Assembly (NCBI RefSeq): GCF_032062135.1
Contig: NC_092858.1
Location: 164,754,048-164,818,047 of the forward strand
Length of the DNA: 64,000 nt
Source: Pyxicephalus adspersus
Lineage: Eukaryota > Chordata > Amphibia > Anura > Pyxicephalidae
Direction of reading: 5' to 3'
Each line of letters starts with the position of its first letter. The first letter of the stretch is position 1. Below, in pieces: positions 21,201 through 30,689 of this stretch. Below the pieces are notes generated by a model, which was given only the letters and a program-made list of their open reading frames with translations, searched no databases and was not told the DNA's origin. Position numbers and translations under genes: made by a program.

Positions 21201-24200
21201 TCCAGCCTAGTGTGCTCTCGGCCACCCCATTAATGGCCTAGTGGCCATAAAACTTTGCCGACCCCTGGATTAGTACATTTAGATAGACTTTAAATAGGAC
21301 TTTAGCATTCTGTCCTTTCCAGCGCTGGGTTCCAGGTTCGAATCTTGGCCAGGACACTATCTGTCTGCAGTTTGCAGATTCTCCCGGTGTTTGCGTGGGT
21401 TTCCTGCAGACTCTCCAGTTTCCTCCCACATTCCAAAAACATGAAGTTAAGATAATTGGCTTTCCCCTCCAAATTGGCCTTGACACTGTTTTAATGGCAT
21501 GTGACTATGGTACGGAAATTAGATTGTGAGCCCCTTTAAGGGACAGTTAGTGACATGACTATGCACTTTCTATAGTGCTTTGTAATATGTCAGTGCTATA
21601 TAAATACAAGTAAATAATAAATAAACCACAAATAAAGTTTAACTGAGGTGAACAACATACTTGAAAGCCTAGCTTATTAAAGGAAGTTTAAAGACAACAC
21701 TAAGAACCACAGGTGGTGGTGTTAGTAACATACACTTCATCCACATAATTTAACTTTTAAATACAAAAGAAGGAAAAATCGGGACTTTGGAGGTGCACAG
21801 TATTAATAAATCAAGAAAGCTTATTGATAAAAGTGGTAAGGCCAATGATTCATACCCTGAAGGTTAAAATTGTATCTAGGTCATTTGGTTATATTGTCGG
21901 GCTAATTTGCCCAGGAAGTCTTATTGAAACTTTTAAACTTTCCTAATTTTAGTTGTAATAAATGTTGTTGGCTATCATTAAGTATTACTTAAAAATCCAG
22001 TTTTCTTCTTCTTTTGTATTTTAACATTAAAAGATATCAGACGTATTTCAATGATCAACTTAAGTCTAGGGCTGTGTACACACACGCTGTTATTGTTATT
22101 GGAAACGATATTTCATGATTGTTTGCATCGACAAATGACTACAAGATGAATGAATGAGCACTGTACATACAGCGATGTTCTTTTCTATAGAGAGGGGAGG
22201 GGGGAGAACGAGTGAACGACACCCCACTGTACACTCCCCCATTCACTTCTTTGCGGACGTTCATCGATTTCCAACAACCTCTGTACACACGTCAGGTTCT
22301 GGTCTGAAACGAGTGCAACCATTTGTATTGGCCAAGAATCATCTGATGTTTGTTTATAGCCGAAGTGGTTGCTTTTAATAAATCATGAGGGATTCTGAAC
22401 TTTTGAACTCACACAGTTTTGGGGCAGTGAATCCCCACCACATGGATCCCTACCAATCAAGAATGCCAGTATGTATGGGTGACCACGCAAATATTGCCAC
22501 ACCAAAATACATATATACTTAGAAACAGGGAATTCATTTCCTGCCAGTGTGACCATGTCTTTGCACTCAAACCATTGATTCTTGCCTTATCTTTTTTCTT
22601 TCAGTTCTCCTTCCATCTTCACAGCCAGAGACCATAACTGGTGTTTCACGGTATAGGGGAGCATGTGGACTCCTTAGGTGTGACAATGATCCAACAAAGC
22701 AGCCAATCTTTGGGCTTAAGCACAATTTTTTGATATCGCCATTACCCCTGGTTGCCAGCACCTTATCTCTTTCAGCTGCTACAGAGGAAAGAGCAGTGAG
22801 GAAATGCAAACAAGGGAGGAAAAAGTTGGGGACCTTACAGAGTCAATGTCATGTTTTAAAGTGTGGATCTTCCCATTTAAAGAATGAATGACAGTCCACG
22901 CTCTGTCTTTTGATGTTTGAAGTGGCAGTAAGGCTTTACACAGCAATCATAAGATATGAGGGGATGCTGTGAAGTTCCTGGATTTGCCCCCTTCCAGATG
23001 AAATAGAAACATGAGTGTGGGGGCATATGACAGCCTAATATCTTAGTATGTAACTGTGCAAATATCAGGCCTTTGCGATTCTTAAAACTGTTTTTTCTTT
23101 TAGTGAGAAGCTGTAATGGCAGAGGCACAAGCAAGTTTCACGTTGTTGGATTTACGGGCCATCATGAAGTTTTTATTTCTCCAGGGAAAGGAAGGACACT
23201 TCTCTTACGGTGTTTGTGACATCTCAATGTGAATTTCCTTTGCTGACCTTCCCTGGGGAAACAGAAACTTCATGACAGTGTGTATGTGGCTGACACTAAA
23301 CTGATAAAACACTGTGAAGGTGGCTTATATTTTGCCTTTTTGTTGATCAGAAGTTGTTCACTTGCAGGCCGGTTGTATGACATTTAGATATTCGCCCCTG
23401 GCAAAATTCTAAACATACAGAACATCAGAAAGTAAAAATAAGATAGACTCATACACATTTTTCCATGATGACTCATGGGAGTCCATTATTCGATGTTTTT
23501 TTAATTGCATTTTACAGGGAAGAATGGACAAAATCTGTAAATATCTTGTTTGAAACCCACAATGTGTAACCTCTGAAAAAATCCTGCAGGTTTGTTTGAA
23601 CCATCTCTGTTCATAAACAACTTAATATTTTACCTTTTACAGACCACCAAACTAATGTTATTCCCCCTGTGGTGTGTGGCATTCTCCTATTTCTTGGAAT
23701 ATTGTTGATTTTATTTGCACTGGACAGAGCTGGATATATAGGCATGAGGAAAAAAATTTTACCGAAAATGCTGGTGCGTATATCTTTCATTTTTCTGATT
23801 GCTTCTATATGTTGTGGGGGGTTGTTTTGTGTTTTTTGTTTTGTTTTGTCATTCTGTAGCCTTTTCTCATTGCTCTGATAAAGTTCTTTCCTTTCCTTTG
23901 GGCAGTAAAGTGTCATTTTGCTCTGGTCATGTGTTGCACTGGGTCCCTTTTGTCCTAGTTCTTCTCCTGGCCATGTGGAATCCTGGATATTGCATATATA
24001 ATATATATTCTTTAGTCTCCGTCATGAGTGACATTTGGAGTCATGCAACCCAGGGATCAAGCAGCCAACCGGTGGTTTGCGCAAACATTTTGATAGTCCA
24101 TTGCTTTGGCCCGTTTGCCTCCAGAGGAGTCAGGAAAAGGACCTCACCTGGGAGGCGCATCGACCAGAACCGCGGATCACCCCTCCTGGAGACGTCACGG

Positions 24201-27200
24201 GCTCAGACCTGCGATGGGAGAGTGAGCAGATTCTGGCATCATGACATCTCTCGGGGGAAGTTTCTTCCCCTTTAAATGACATACAGCTCCCTGCACATGC
24301 ACGGTCAGGAGCCTGTGAGTTTAGTGGTCTATAGATCCAAAAGGGTTGGGGACCACTGCTTCAGAGGACTGTTCTGAACCCAAAAAAAAACTTTCAGCTT
24401 TGAAGAGGCCCACTGATTGATTAAGCCCACTAAACTTACTTATGTTGATAGTATACCTTTGATTCAGCCAACCCTTTAAAGTAAATGGGCCTGATTTATA
24501 AAAGCTCTCCAAGGCTGGAGGGGATACCTTTTCATCAGTGAAGCTGAGTGATCCACCGAATCTGGAATAGATCTAATTCAGGATTGAAAACATTTTCTAG
24601 CAAATAGCAAATTATTTTGAAGAACTCCATTCCAAGTTTTCTCAATCACCCAGTTTCACTAATGAAAGTGTATCCTTTAGTAAATCAGGCCAAATTTCTT
24701 TCTTTTAATGGATTACTTGATAGGCGGCCTTTCTGTAGGAATAAAGGGGATTCTGGATGAGAGAATTTCCAGTAGCAGCTGCACAATTCCCAACAAGCTG
24801 CACTGCACTGATTGCCAGGATTGTGTATTGGTAAGTTTATAATGGAGAAAGGGAAGGTCACAGGAGCCATTTAAAAGATAAGTAAACAAAATCAAGTTTG
24901 AAAGGTTGGTCAATTGGACAGTTACATTTCAGTGATATGAAATATGCTGACCATAATCATGTGCTTCGTAACACCTTAATGACAGGAGGCAATCAAAGCC
25001 CAAATGCCCAGTTGTAGGGAGAAGATCTTTTCCAGGGCAGTACTTGCTCAAGACTTATAAGGCTGGCATATCTCTTGCTTGAGCACTGTGCTAAGACACT
25101 CAAAAACAGTTATATTAGGTATAAATAGGTATAAAATAAGTATAAATACCTAATAATTGGTACTTGAATTATAAGTTACGGAACAATAATGCCTTTGTTA
25201 CTTGACAGCCTTGCATTCCGCTCAGACTGCCATTGATCAGCTCTGATTTCAGGCAGAAGACAAGCTAGATTGGTGATCTAATCTTAGAAATTTCAGCTGT
25301 GCCCTGGAGAGATAACAACTGCAATAAATAACAGAACACATAGCTGCCTCTATACAGCTGCACCAACTTTTGGCAAAATTACAGTAAAATTTTCCCAGCA
25401 AAGGCAATATTGACCCTGTCCTTTCTGGTATCTACACCTGGCGTCTGATCTTCAATAGTGAAAAGAACATTGGAAGATCTTGTAGGGTCCTTCATTTTGG
25501 AAGAATTAATTTTCTGGTGCCCTGATGCTCACATTGGTTTTACTGGCCAGGCTCTAGGCCACTACAGGACACACTAGATGGATTAAACCACTGATCACTT
25601 TCACTTCGATTGCAGTTGTTCATTATCGGTTGCTCATGAATCCATCAGAACAGATCCATGAACACTGCCAGGTGACCTCTATACATATGTCACATTCTCT
25701 CCTGAGATGAGCGAGATTCGTATCCATTCGTATCAGGCGAGAATCATCTGACGTGTCTACAAATCCTAAGAGTGGAGCTCTATTTACAAATGTCCATTAC
25801 TGAATAATTTTTCCCTACAAAAGTCCCCTGAGTTTGCTTAAAACTCATAGCATTTACCACTTGTAGCTTGACCCTCTGGACAATGCACCAACACGATTTA
25901 TTCTAGGGGAGGGAGAACCTCCGGAAGCTTAGCAAAATAATTCATGAAAACCTTTAATTTAACAATCTCCAGCAACTATTTTAGTGGCGAGGAGAGGTTT
26001 TTGGTTATCTGAAGCTCAGCCTTGTGTATAATATTTTTTTCTATGGGAGGCTTTGAAGATAAGGAGCCTCCAGCTGCAGCAGGTAAATTAGTTCACTCTT
26101 AAGTTTTTGGCCTTGGAACAGCACTCGGGTGATTACCTTGCTACTCGAAGGCACTTAATTATTTTTCTTTTCATTGGGACACTGGTTCTTTTTATTCATT
26201 CTTTGCTTTTCTTAAAAAAGGTTTAAATAATTGTGTTGATTTGTGTAGGGAAAAAAGTTTTATATAGTTTGTAATACAGGTGCATAAGAGTGGTTAATAA
26301 TTAAATGTGGGTACTGTAAATACATTTTATTTGTAGTGAATCACTGGTAAATATTTAATGTGTGCTACAAAAATAGAACAGCCCACAAATCTACGCCTGG
26401 CCTGTATTAATTTTAAAAGGCTATGCAAACCCCAACATTAAACTTCTGTTTTTTTGGTCTGTGGAATATAACGCCAAAAGTGTTTTTATTCGATAATGTC
26501 AAAAAGTACATGTTAATCCTTCCAGAAATGTAGTCAAGTAATAACTCCTCTGCCTATGCTGCACTGTTATCAGTTATATAGTTTACAGATGATGACTACA
26601 TAACTACTTCCGTTGTTATTGTCTCTAAAGCTGCGTACACACTGCCAATTTTTGTCGTTGGAAAGGATCTTTCACGATCCTTTCCAACGACAAGGGAGTG
26701 CACGGTGCACCGTTCATGCTCTATGGAGAGGGAGGGAGGGGGAGAGCGACGGAGCGGCACCCTGCTGCGCGCTCTCCCCTTCACTTTCATTACGATCGGC
26801 TGTCGTCCATCGTCTGTGGATCCGGCAGGTCGGTCGTCCGGACGATGGACGACACCGACTGTACACACGGCAGATTTTCGCCCGATAATTGGCCGATGCC
26901 AATTATCGGGCGATAAAAATCTGACGTGTGTACGTAGCTTAAAACACATGGTCCTGGAAGATGGTCCATTCCCTATCTCGCTCTTTATTTCTCTCTCTTC
27001 CTCTTTTTTCGTTCTTTCTTTCTTTCTTTCTTTCTATTTTCTCTCTCTCTTTCTTTCCCCTTCTCACTCTCTTTCCCTTTCTTGCTCTTTTTTTCCCTTT
27101 CTCGTTCTTTCTTTCTATCTTTTCTAGGTTTGCTAGGTTTCTTTCTCTTTCCCGTTCTCTCTCTCTCCTTCCCTTTATTTCTTTCTTTCCTTCCTTTCTT

Positions 27201-28950
27201 TCTTTTCTTTCTTGTCTTTCATGATAGTCTATCCTCTACAATCTTGAAAACGTAAGTAAATCAGGCCCATTGTGTCAAACAGGCAAAAGTTGCTTTAGGT
27301 CTGCAGGTTATTTGTTGAGAGTTAAAAAGTTAAGTTTTATACTGACCATGAATAGATGACTGGGCCTTACATCCCATGCATACACTATGCAGGTTTGGCT
27401 TCCTGTATAGTAGTTCTTCACAGGGTAGGATCTTGTTATAAAAAAACAGCCATAATGCTTCTGACATATTGAGGGCATATGAGGGGCTAACTGGGTTTTG
27501 GGTCCTATAGAGGAGCCCAGGGGCAGATGTACTTACATTTTCTGTTGATTAATGTGAACTGTGATTTTAAACTATTTCTTTTTTTGTAACCTTTTTTTAC
27601 ATAACCACTTTTATCACAGCCCAACTTATTGCATCACCATTGCAACATCTTTTGTCTCCTTACTAAAAGTTTTCTTCAATGGCCAAACATAGCCTGGGAT
27701 GATACCGTGGCCATGTATTGTGCAAACACCCTTGTGTACATATGGGCAGATGTTTTCAATTTTACTTTTACAGCTGTGTTTTGGAGGAAAACTTGTGATT
27801 ATACTTTTCTGTAAGACATAAGAAAAATAAATGTAATATTACTATAGTGTATGTTGTGTAAATTTCCACTTAGAGAATTTCCACAGATTTAAATTCCAAA
27901 TCCTCAAAAGCTAATCAAATATTGGCTTAAATATTCCCGTACATTTCAGAAAACCAAACAATAAAGCTGGTAAAGAATTCCAAAGCTGTTCAGTCATTCA
28001 GGCTTACTTGTACTGTACAATGTGTTCTGTTTGCTCATTAAAGGAGCATACAAGGTGCTGATGCTTATTCATGGTCCAGGGACCAAAGTCTAAGTGGGGA
28101 GGTGACACAGAAATGTGGTAGAGCTGCAAGCTAATGTGTTGATTACAAGACTGACTGAACAGTAATACTAATACGTTCACCTTGCATTTAACAGTTTTTG
28201 CTGCTGTTTTCTGAAATGTCTATGGTGTTGAACACAGTCTTTTTTTTTTTTTACTTTTAGAAATCCTTGCCTCGATCAGAAAGCATATACAGTGGAGGAA
28301 ATGATTGTACTTCTCCATCATACACTGTTCCAGTAGAGATAGTAAGCCAAAAACTGGAACTGGAGGTGAACAAAAGTCAGGGAAATGAAGATAAGATCCA
28401 AGAAGGGGGCTATGCCAGCAGAAAAAAACTTTTGGACAGTGACACCAGTGCAGGGGACAGCAGTGGTCCAATACTTTCTACCAACTCTTCATCACTAGAG
28501 TCCAGTGATCAGACGACTGAATCCTCAGGTGAAGAAAGGATCATTACAGAGCATCCAACAAGCTTGGATATTATTACAGATTCAGGTGGAAGCTTCCCAT
28601 CCATACCAACCAATGACTTTAAAGCAACTTCAGACCTCCCGTTCAGCAACAGCGGGGTTTTCAACATTGACCTAAACTCCATATGCATAGCGAACTCTGT
28701 AGATACATGGACAGGACTTAAAAATGAGGACTCTTTGAAAGAGGAGCCAGAGAAAAAAACAGATACAACCTCAGAACAAACTGGGCTGTCGCTCAATGGG
28801 GACAATTTTCTATGTGCACCCAATGTTTTAGTAGATTTGAAACCAACAACAATCGAATATGGAAGTGATAATTATGAGGAGGAGCTTTCAGATTATGGTG
28901 ATTTCTGTGATTCTGATGATCACATTGTTTCCGGGTACATGAGAAGGTGA
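12237..28950 (+). CDS. IFNAR2: Interferon alpha/beta receptor subunit 2 (7 coding exons)
   Basis: Class II cytokine receptor chain at the plasma membrane. With IFNAR1 it binds type I interferon and carries JAK1 and STAT docking. Coding exons: 12237-12285, 16216-16342, 16503-16672, 17179-17354, 18958-19120, 23643-23773, 28261-28950; total 1506 nt, 501 codons (human protein about 515). All junctions are GT-AG with phases 1,2,1,0,1,0. Residues 1-17 are a signal peptide; two fibronectin III domains span about 20-228 with several N-x-S/T sites. The membrane segment is about 235-255, followed by AGYIGMRKKILPKML, which parallels the human juxtamembrane segment. The 229-residue tail has the conserved VFNIDLNS motif (405-412) and ends SGYMRR, matching the human C-terminal GYIMR tyrosine motif. 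Identity rests on these motifs, two-domain size and position before IL10RB. No canonical AATAAA was found between the stop and the N gap, so the 3' end is unresolved. Confidence 0.92.
12462..12545 (+). repeat. Flanking repeat shared with 13470-13555
   Basis: GAAGCCTGAATGGCT, CTGCAACC, ATC, CTTCTACTTTT and CTCCCATAG recur in the same order at 13470-13555. Both lie directly before a family A MITE. This suggests a common host repeat or a local duplication. Confidence 0.5.
12540..12762 (+). repeat. Foldback MITE family A, copy 4
   Basis: GATATATTAAACCTCTGCAA at the left, AACCTGGGTGATAGAACAAA, ATTTGCTGTTAGTTGGCAAA in the middle, and GCTTTAGTAAATCATGCC at the right. IFNAR2 intron 1. Confidence 0.8.
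13085..13190 (-). repeat. SINE 3' tail fragment
   Basis: CTTTATAGCACCAACATATT, ATGCAACACCGCAG, GAGGAGCTCATAATCTAATG. Diverged copy of the SINE tail subtype also seen at 35605-35730. Confidence 0.55.
13551..14348 (+). repeat. Foldback MITE family A, copy 5, split by piggyBac-like insertion
   Basis: Left end TCCCATTTATTAA (13551-13563) continues at 14172 as AAAGCTCTCCAAGACTGGAG, then GGGTAATCCAGCAAACATGG and the right arm to about 14348 (TTAATAACTCAGGCCC). Uninterrupted copies read through the same TTATTAAAGCTCTCC. Confidence 0.8.
13560..14173 (+). mobile_element. piggyBac-like MITE, copy 2, with TTAA duplication
   Basis: 614 bp bounded by TTAACCTCCCTAG and CTAGGGAGGTTAA. TTAA is present at both ends (13560-13563, 14170-14173) as the target-site duplication, the hallmark of piggyBac-type transposition. 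Inside are two inverted GTGTGACTCGGGGT / CCGAGTCACACTCGG arms and a GC-rich middle (CCGGCGGGGCGGGCCGGG). Its flanks join into one foldback MITE once it is removed. No transposase frame. Confidence 0.8.
14350..16215. other. IFNAR2 intron 1, distal part, nothing recognised
   Basis: No exon, RNA gene or named repeat is supported. The 102-codon open frame at 15157-15465 lacks splice context and receptor-like features. A diverged CCATAGACTTGAATTGGTAC segment near 15580 may be an old repeat. Confidence 0.5.
16216..16342 (+). CDS. IFNAR2: IFNAR2 coding exon 2 (D1 first half)
   Basis: Acceptor TTTTTTTCAG, donor gtatgt. It encodes LQPPINLKLISENFQHILTW and WDDPNNESVIFYKVDC, the classic PPxNL...W opening of a class II receptor fibronectin domain. 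Phase 1 in, phase 2 out. Confidence 0.92.
16503..16672 (+). CDS. IFNAR2: IFNAR2 coding exon 3 (D1 second half)
   Basis: Acceptor TTATTTTTTTAG, donor gtaagt. It encodes SCVNITSRRCDLTKDF, the conserved Cys-x-Arg-x-Cys-Asp-Leu-Thr disulfide motif of class II receptors, with an N-glycosylation site (NIT). The upstream intron is only 160 bp. Confidence 0.92.
16673..17178. other. IFNAR2 intron 3
   Basis: 506 bp intron, donor gtaagt, acceptor TTTCCCAG. The 113-codon open frame at 16723-17064 lies wholly inside it and shows no receptor features. Confidence 0.7.
17179..17354 (+). CDS. IFNAR2: IFNAR2 coding exon 4 (D2 first half)
   Basis: It encodes LGPALVDVRPCDHCIEVSIH and ISHLWSETNKTNVTMINDD, then YPIVEYIIHFGHSEE. 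The RPC-x-x-C-I-x-V order is the IFNAR2-type start of the second fibronectin domain. Phase 1 in, phase 0 out (donor gtcagg). Confidence 0.9.
17432..17593 (+). repeat. Foldback MITE family A, copy 6 (internally shortened)
   Basis: Starts GGCCTGATTTATCAAAGCTC and ends with an inverted TTAATGAAGGGCTTTATTG-like arm. The two arms sit closer than in other copies. Confidence 0.75.
17876..18199 (+). repeat. Minisatellite, about 43-bp unit, 7-8 copies
   Basis: Units run ACCACCCAGGATAGCTGTCC, CAGTGAGTAATACTT, GGCCCCT with substitutions and small length changes. In IFNAR2 intron 4. Open frames on both strands here are repeat artefacts. Confidence 0.9.
18958..19120 (+). CDS. IFNAR2: IFNAR2 coding exon 5 (D2 second half)
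   Basis: It encodes QVYDMENATVISKLLPNTNY, CVSVDVKTS and SAPKCVTTGPSR. The LLPNTNYCV-x-V and final Cys are standard for the end of the second domain. Phase 0 in, phase 1 out (donor gtaata). Confidence 0.9.
19318..19760 (+). repeat. Dispersed repeat family B, copy 2 (near full length)
   Basis: Begins TACCTAAACTCAGAATCTAC, AAAAGGGTGCAGCACTGCCC, with two Alu-like GC-rich segments, CGATCTCACGCATGTGCAGT and AAGCTAAGTGTATTTTT at the right. Contains a poly-G run (19500-19514). The 158-codon open frame through it is not supported as a gene. Confidence 0.65.
20595..20760 (-). repeat. SINE 3' tail copy with TTA microsatellite
   Basis: TATTATTATTATTATTATTA, then TTATATAGCGCCAACATATT, GGCGGCGCTTTACACTAAAT and GAAGAGCTTACAATCTAAGA. 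Confidence 0.8.
20917..21267. mobile_element. hAT-like MITE with 8-bp target duplication
   Basis: 351 bp bounded by CAGGGGTCAGCAAACTACGG and, inverted, AACTTTGCCGACCCCTG. Both flanks carry the identical octamer GATTAGTA (20909-20916 and 21268-21275), the target duplication length of hAT transposons. No transposase. In IFNAR2 intron 5. Confidence 0.88.
21300..21630 (+). repeat. V-SINE-like SINE, head truncated
   Basis: Contains the tRNA-type B box GGTTCGAATCTTGGCC, the central GCGTGGGTTTCCTGCAGACT and CCTCCCACATTCCAAAAACA, then TTAGATTGTGAGCCCCTTTA, AGTGACATGACTATG and a GTCAGTGCTATATAAATAC tail with AATAAT units. Order matches 59934-60245. Confidence 0.85.
22065..22335 (+). repeat. hAT-like MITE family C copy
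   Basis: GGCTGTGTACACACACGCTG at the left, GAGAACGAGTGAACGACACC in the middle and CTCTGTACACACGTCAGGTT at the right, with a TTGGAAACGATATTTCATGA arm. IFNAR2 intron 5. Confidence 0.6.
22336..23642. other. IFNAR2 intron 5, distal part
   Basis: No named element. An imperfect inverted pair (GTTTTTATTTCTCCAGGGAAAG at about 23170 and CTTCCCTGGGGAAACAGAAACTT at about 23248) marks an unassigned foldback sequence. Confidence 0.4.
23643..23773 (+). CDS. IFNAR2: IFNAR2 coding exon 6 (transmembrane)
   Basis: Acceptor TACCTTTTACAG, donor gtgcgt. It encodes VIPPVVCGILLFLGILLILF, then ALDRAGYIGMRKKILPKML. One hydrophobic pass followed by a basic juxtamembrane segment. Phase 1 in, 0 out. Confidence 0.92.
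24060..24359 (-). mobile_element. hAT-like MITE family F copy 1
   Basis: Right boundary AAAAGGGTTGGGGACCACTG (inverse CAGTGGTCCCCAACC). Interior GAGACGTCACGGGCTCAGAC and GCGATGGGAGAGTGAGCAG recurs at 47088-47383. Left boundary is uncertain. Confidence 0.55.
24487..24693 (+). repeat. Foldback MITE family A, copy 7
   Basis: GGGCCTGATTTATAAAAGCT at the left, GATCCACCGAATCTGGAATA and an inverted AAGTGTATCCTTTAGTAAAT at the right. IFNAR2 intron 6. Confidence 0.8.
24700..26620. other. IFNAR2 intron 6, middle part
   Basis: No exon supported. A diverged family C fragment lies at about 25590-25770 (ending AATCATCTGACGTGTCTACA). Otherwise nothing recognised. Confidence 0.45.
26627..26942. mobile_element. 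hAT-like MITE family C, best-preserved copy
   Basis: Bounded by AAGCTGCGTACACAC and, inverted, GTGTGTACGTAGCTT. Internal perfect foldbacks include GGAAAGGATC / GATCCTTTCC and CCGATAATTGG / CCAATTATCGG. The centre is GC-rich with a GGAGGGAGGGGGAGAG purine run. No transposase; superfamily is inferred from the ends only. Confidence 0.75.
26990..27225 (+). repeat. Polypyrimidine tract (CTTT / CTCT repeats)
   Basis: About 235 bases of C and T with few exceptions, ending in a family A MITE arm. Overlapping open frames of Phe, Leu and Ser are artefacts. Confidence 0.95.
27215..27272 (+). repeat. Foldback MITE family A, copy 8 (right arm only)
   Basis: CATGATAGTCTATCCTCTAC, then GTAAGTAAATCAGGCCCATT. 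The left part is replaced by the polypyrimidine tract, mirroring copy 3, where the polypurine tract takes the same place. Confidence 0.7.
27273..28260. other. IFNAR2 intron 6, distal part, nothing recognised
   Basis: Ends in acceptor TTTTTTTACTTTTAG. No element or exon is supported. Confidence 0.5.
28261..28950 (+). CDS. IFNAR2: IFNAR2 coding exon 7 (cytoplasmic tail) to stop
   Basis: 230 codons including TGA at 28948-28950. The tail is acidic and serine-rich (DSDTSAGDSSGP, SSLESSDQTTESSGEE), with VFNIDLNS at 28657-28680 and a C-terminal run of acidic residues and tyrosines ending HIVSGYMRR. The FNxDLNS motif and the terminal GY-M-R tyrosine parallel human IFNAR2, where the tail binds STAT2 and USP18 and is tyrosine phosphorylated. 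Binding in this species is inferred. Confidence 0.93.
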   Translation, partial: KSLPRSESIYSGGNDCTSPSYTVPVEIVSQKLELEVNKSQGNEDKIQEGGYASRKKLLDSDTSAGDSSGPILSTNSSSLESSDQTTESSGEERIITEHPTSLDIITDSGGSFPSIPTNDFKATSDLPFSNSGVFNIDLNSICIANSVDTWTGLKNEDSLKEEPEKKTDTTSEQTGLSLNGDNFLCAPNVLVDLKPTTIEYGSDNYEEELSDYGDFCDSDDHIVSGYMRR

Positions 28951-29740
28951 ACTGGACACTATACAGTTTTTTATTACCACTATTTTTCTAATCAGTTTTT
29001 TATATTTACTTTTTGTTTTTTTTGTAACCTGTTCTGTAAGCCAAGTTCTTTTTTAAAGGTGAATATACAATCACTGCATTTATGAACAGAATGGAAATCC
29101 CATAGTATGTGTCTGCATTTATTCCATTTTTAATATTGTTTTTGGGCCAAGCGACTGTCTTGTAGAACTGCTGCCATCCCAACATTGCTCATTGGTCTGA
29201 ATTTTGTTTCAGTGACTTGTTATTTTTAAAACTAAGTGTGTCTTGCAAAGTGCAGTACGGATGAGCAATGCCTTATAGGTACCTTATAGGTAGGAATTAA
29301 CACTGCAGATACCTAAGAAATACAATCGTGGGGAAAAATAACATTTCTTCATGACTGCTGCATTCGGTTGGGATAATATATAAATACACAACCCATATTT
29401 GAATATACTTTTTGTGGCTCCGTATAGCTCTACAACTACACTAGAAGAAATGAACAGTTTACTTTTGGGATGAGTACACACCCATAGATATTGATGCTAC
29501 TATATCTGGTAAAGCTAAAGTTTAATCTGCTAATATTATACCCTTCAGTATTCTCCCCAAAAATGTTTTTAAGCTGGGTGGGAAGAAATTGTATGGGTGT
29601 GACCCAACTTTTCATTAACCACCCAAAAAGTGCTGGGTGGAGCGCCCAGTTAAAAGGGGCTGGGGGGACCACTGCCTTCCCTGATTCTACCTCCCCACCC
29701 ACTACACCCAATACCCCTCATTAACATTTGCATTATTATT
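28951..29740 (+). other. IFNAR2: IFNAR2 3' untranslated region and downstream
   Basis: AT-rich with several ATTTA pentamers (for example TGCATTTATTCC). No AATAAA or ATTAAA before the N gap. A variant TATAAA is near 29380. The first AATAAA is at about 31088, beyond the gap. Confidence 0.5.
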
Positions 29741-30689
29741 ACCGTGTTTCCCCGATGATAAGGCAGGGCCATCAAATAAGACAGTCCCCCCTTTTTAGGT
29801 AAAAATGAAAAATNNNNNNNNNNNNNNNNNNNNNNNNNNNNNNNNNNNNNNNNNNNNNNNNNNNNNNNNNNNNNNNNNNNNNNNNNNNNNNNNNNNNNNN
29901 NNNNNNNNNNNNNNNNNNNNNNNNNNNNNNNNNNNNNNNNNNNNNNNNNNNNNNNNNNNNNNNNNNNNNNNNNNNNNNNNNNNNNNNNNNNNNNNNNNNN
30001 NNNNNNNNNNNNNNNNNNNNNNNNNNNNNNNNNNNNNNNNNNNNNNNNNNNNNNNNNNNNNNNNNNNNNNNNNNNNNNNNNNNNNNNNNNNNNNNNNNNN
30101 NNNNNNNNNNNNNNNNNNNNNNNNNNNNNNNNNNNNNNNNNNNNNNNNNNNNNNNNNNNNNNNNNNNNNNNNNNNNNNNNNNNNNNNNNNNNNNNNNNNN
30201 NNNNNNNNNNNNNNNNNNNNNNNNNNNNNNNNNNNNNNNNNNNNNNNNNNNNNNNNNNNNNNNNNNNNNNNNNNNNNNNNNNNNNNNNNNNNNNNNNNNN
30301 NNNNNNNNNNNNNNNNNNNNNNNNNNNNNNNNNNNNNNNNNNNNNNNNNNNNNNNNNNNNNNNNNNNNNNNNNNNNNNNNNNNNNNNNNNNNNNNNNNNN
30401 NNNNNNNNNNNNNNNNNNNNNNNNNNNNNNNNNNNNNNNNNNNNNNNNNNNNNNNNNNNNNNNNNNNNNNNNNNNNNNNNNNNNNNNNNNNNNNNNNNNN
30501 NNNNNNNNNNNNNNNNNNNNNNNNNNNNNNNNNNNNNNNNNNNNNNNAGAAGTGGACATGAATGGCACATGAACAATAACTGTGTACTGTAGTCTTCTTC
30601 ATGGGTAAATAAGGCATCCCCCTGAAAATAAGCCCTAGAGCAAATTTTGGCCTTCAAAAAAAAATAAGACAGTGTCGGGGAAACAGGGT
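29741..30689. mobile_element. Palindromic-end repeat enclosing the assembly gap
   Basis: Left end ACCGTGTTTCCCCGATGATA and right end TGTCGGGGAAACAGGGTA are inverted counterparts. Both flanks carry further matching pieces (AAATAAGACAGTCC / AAAATAAGACAGTG). All unknown bases fall inside it, suggesting an internal repeat that did not assemble. Confidence 0.6.
29814..30547. other. Assembly gap (734 N)
   Basis: Unbroken run of N. Open frames through it are meaningless. Any polyadenylation site of IFNAR2 in this span cannot be seen. Confidence 1.

Noticed and set aside
23799..24275. 158-codon open frame just after the IFNAR2 transmembrane exon
   Set aside because: It begins inside the intron after a clear gtgcgt donor and runs into a hAT-like MITE; the true next exon at 28261 is in phase.
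28509..28823. 104-codon antisense frame
   Set aside because: Shadow of the IFNAR2 tail exon on the opposite strand.
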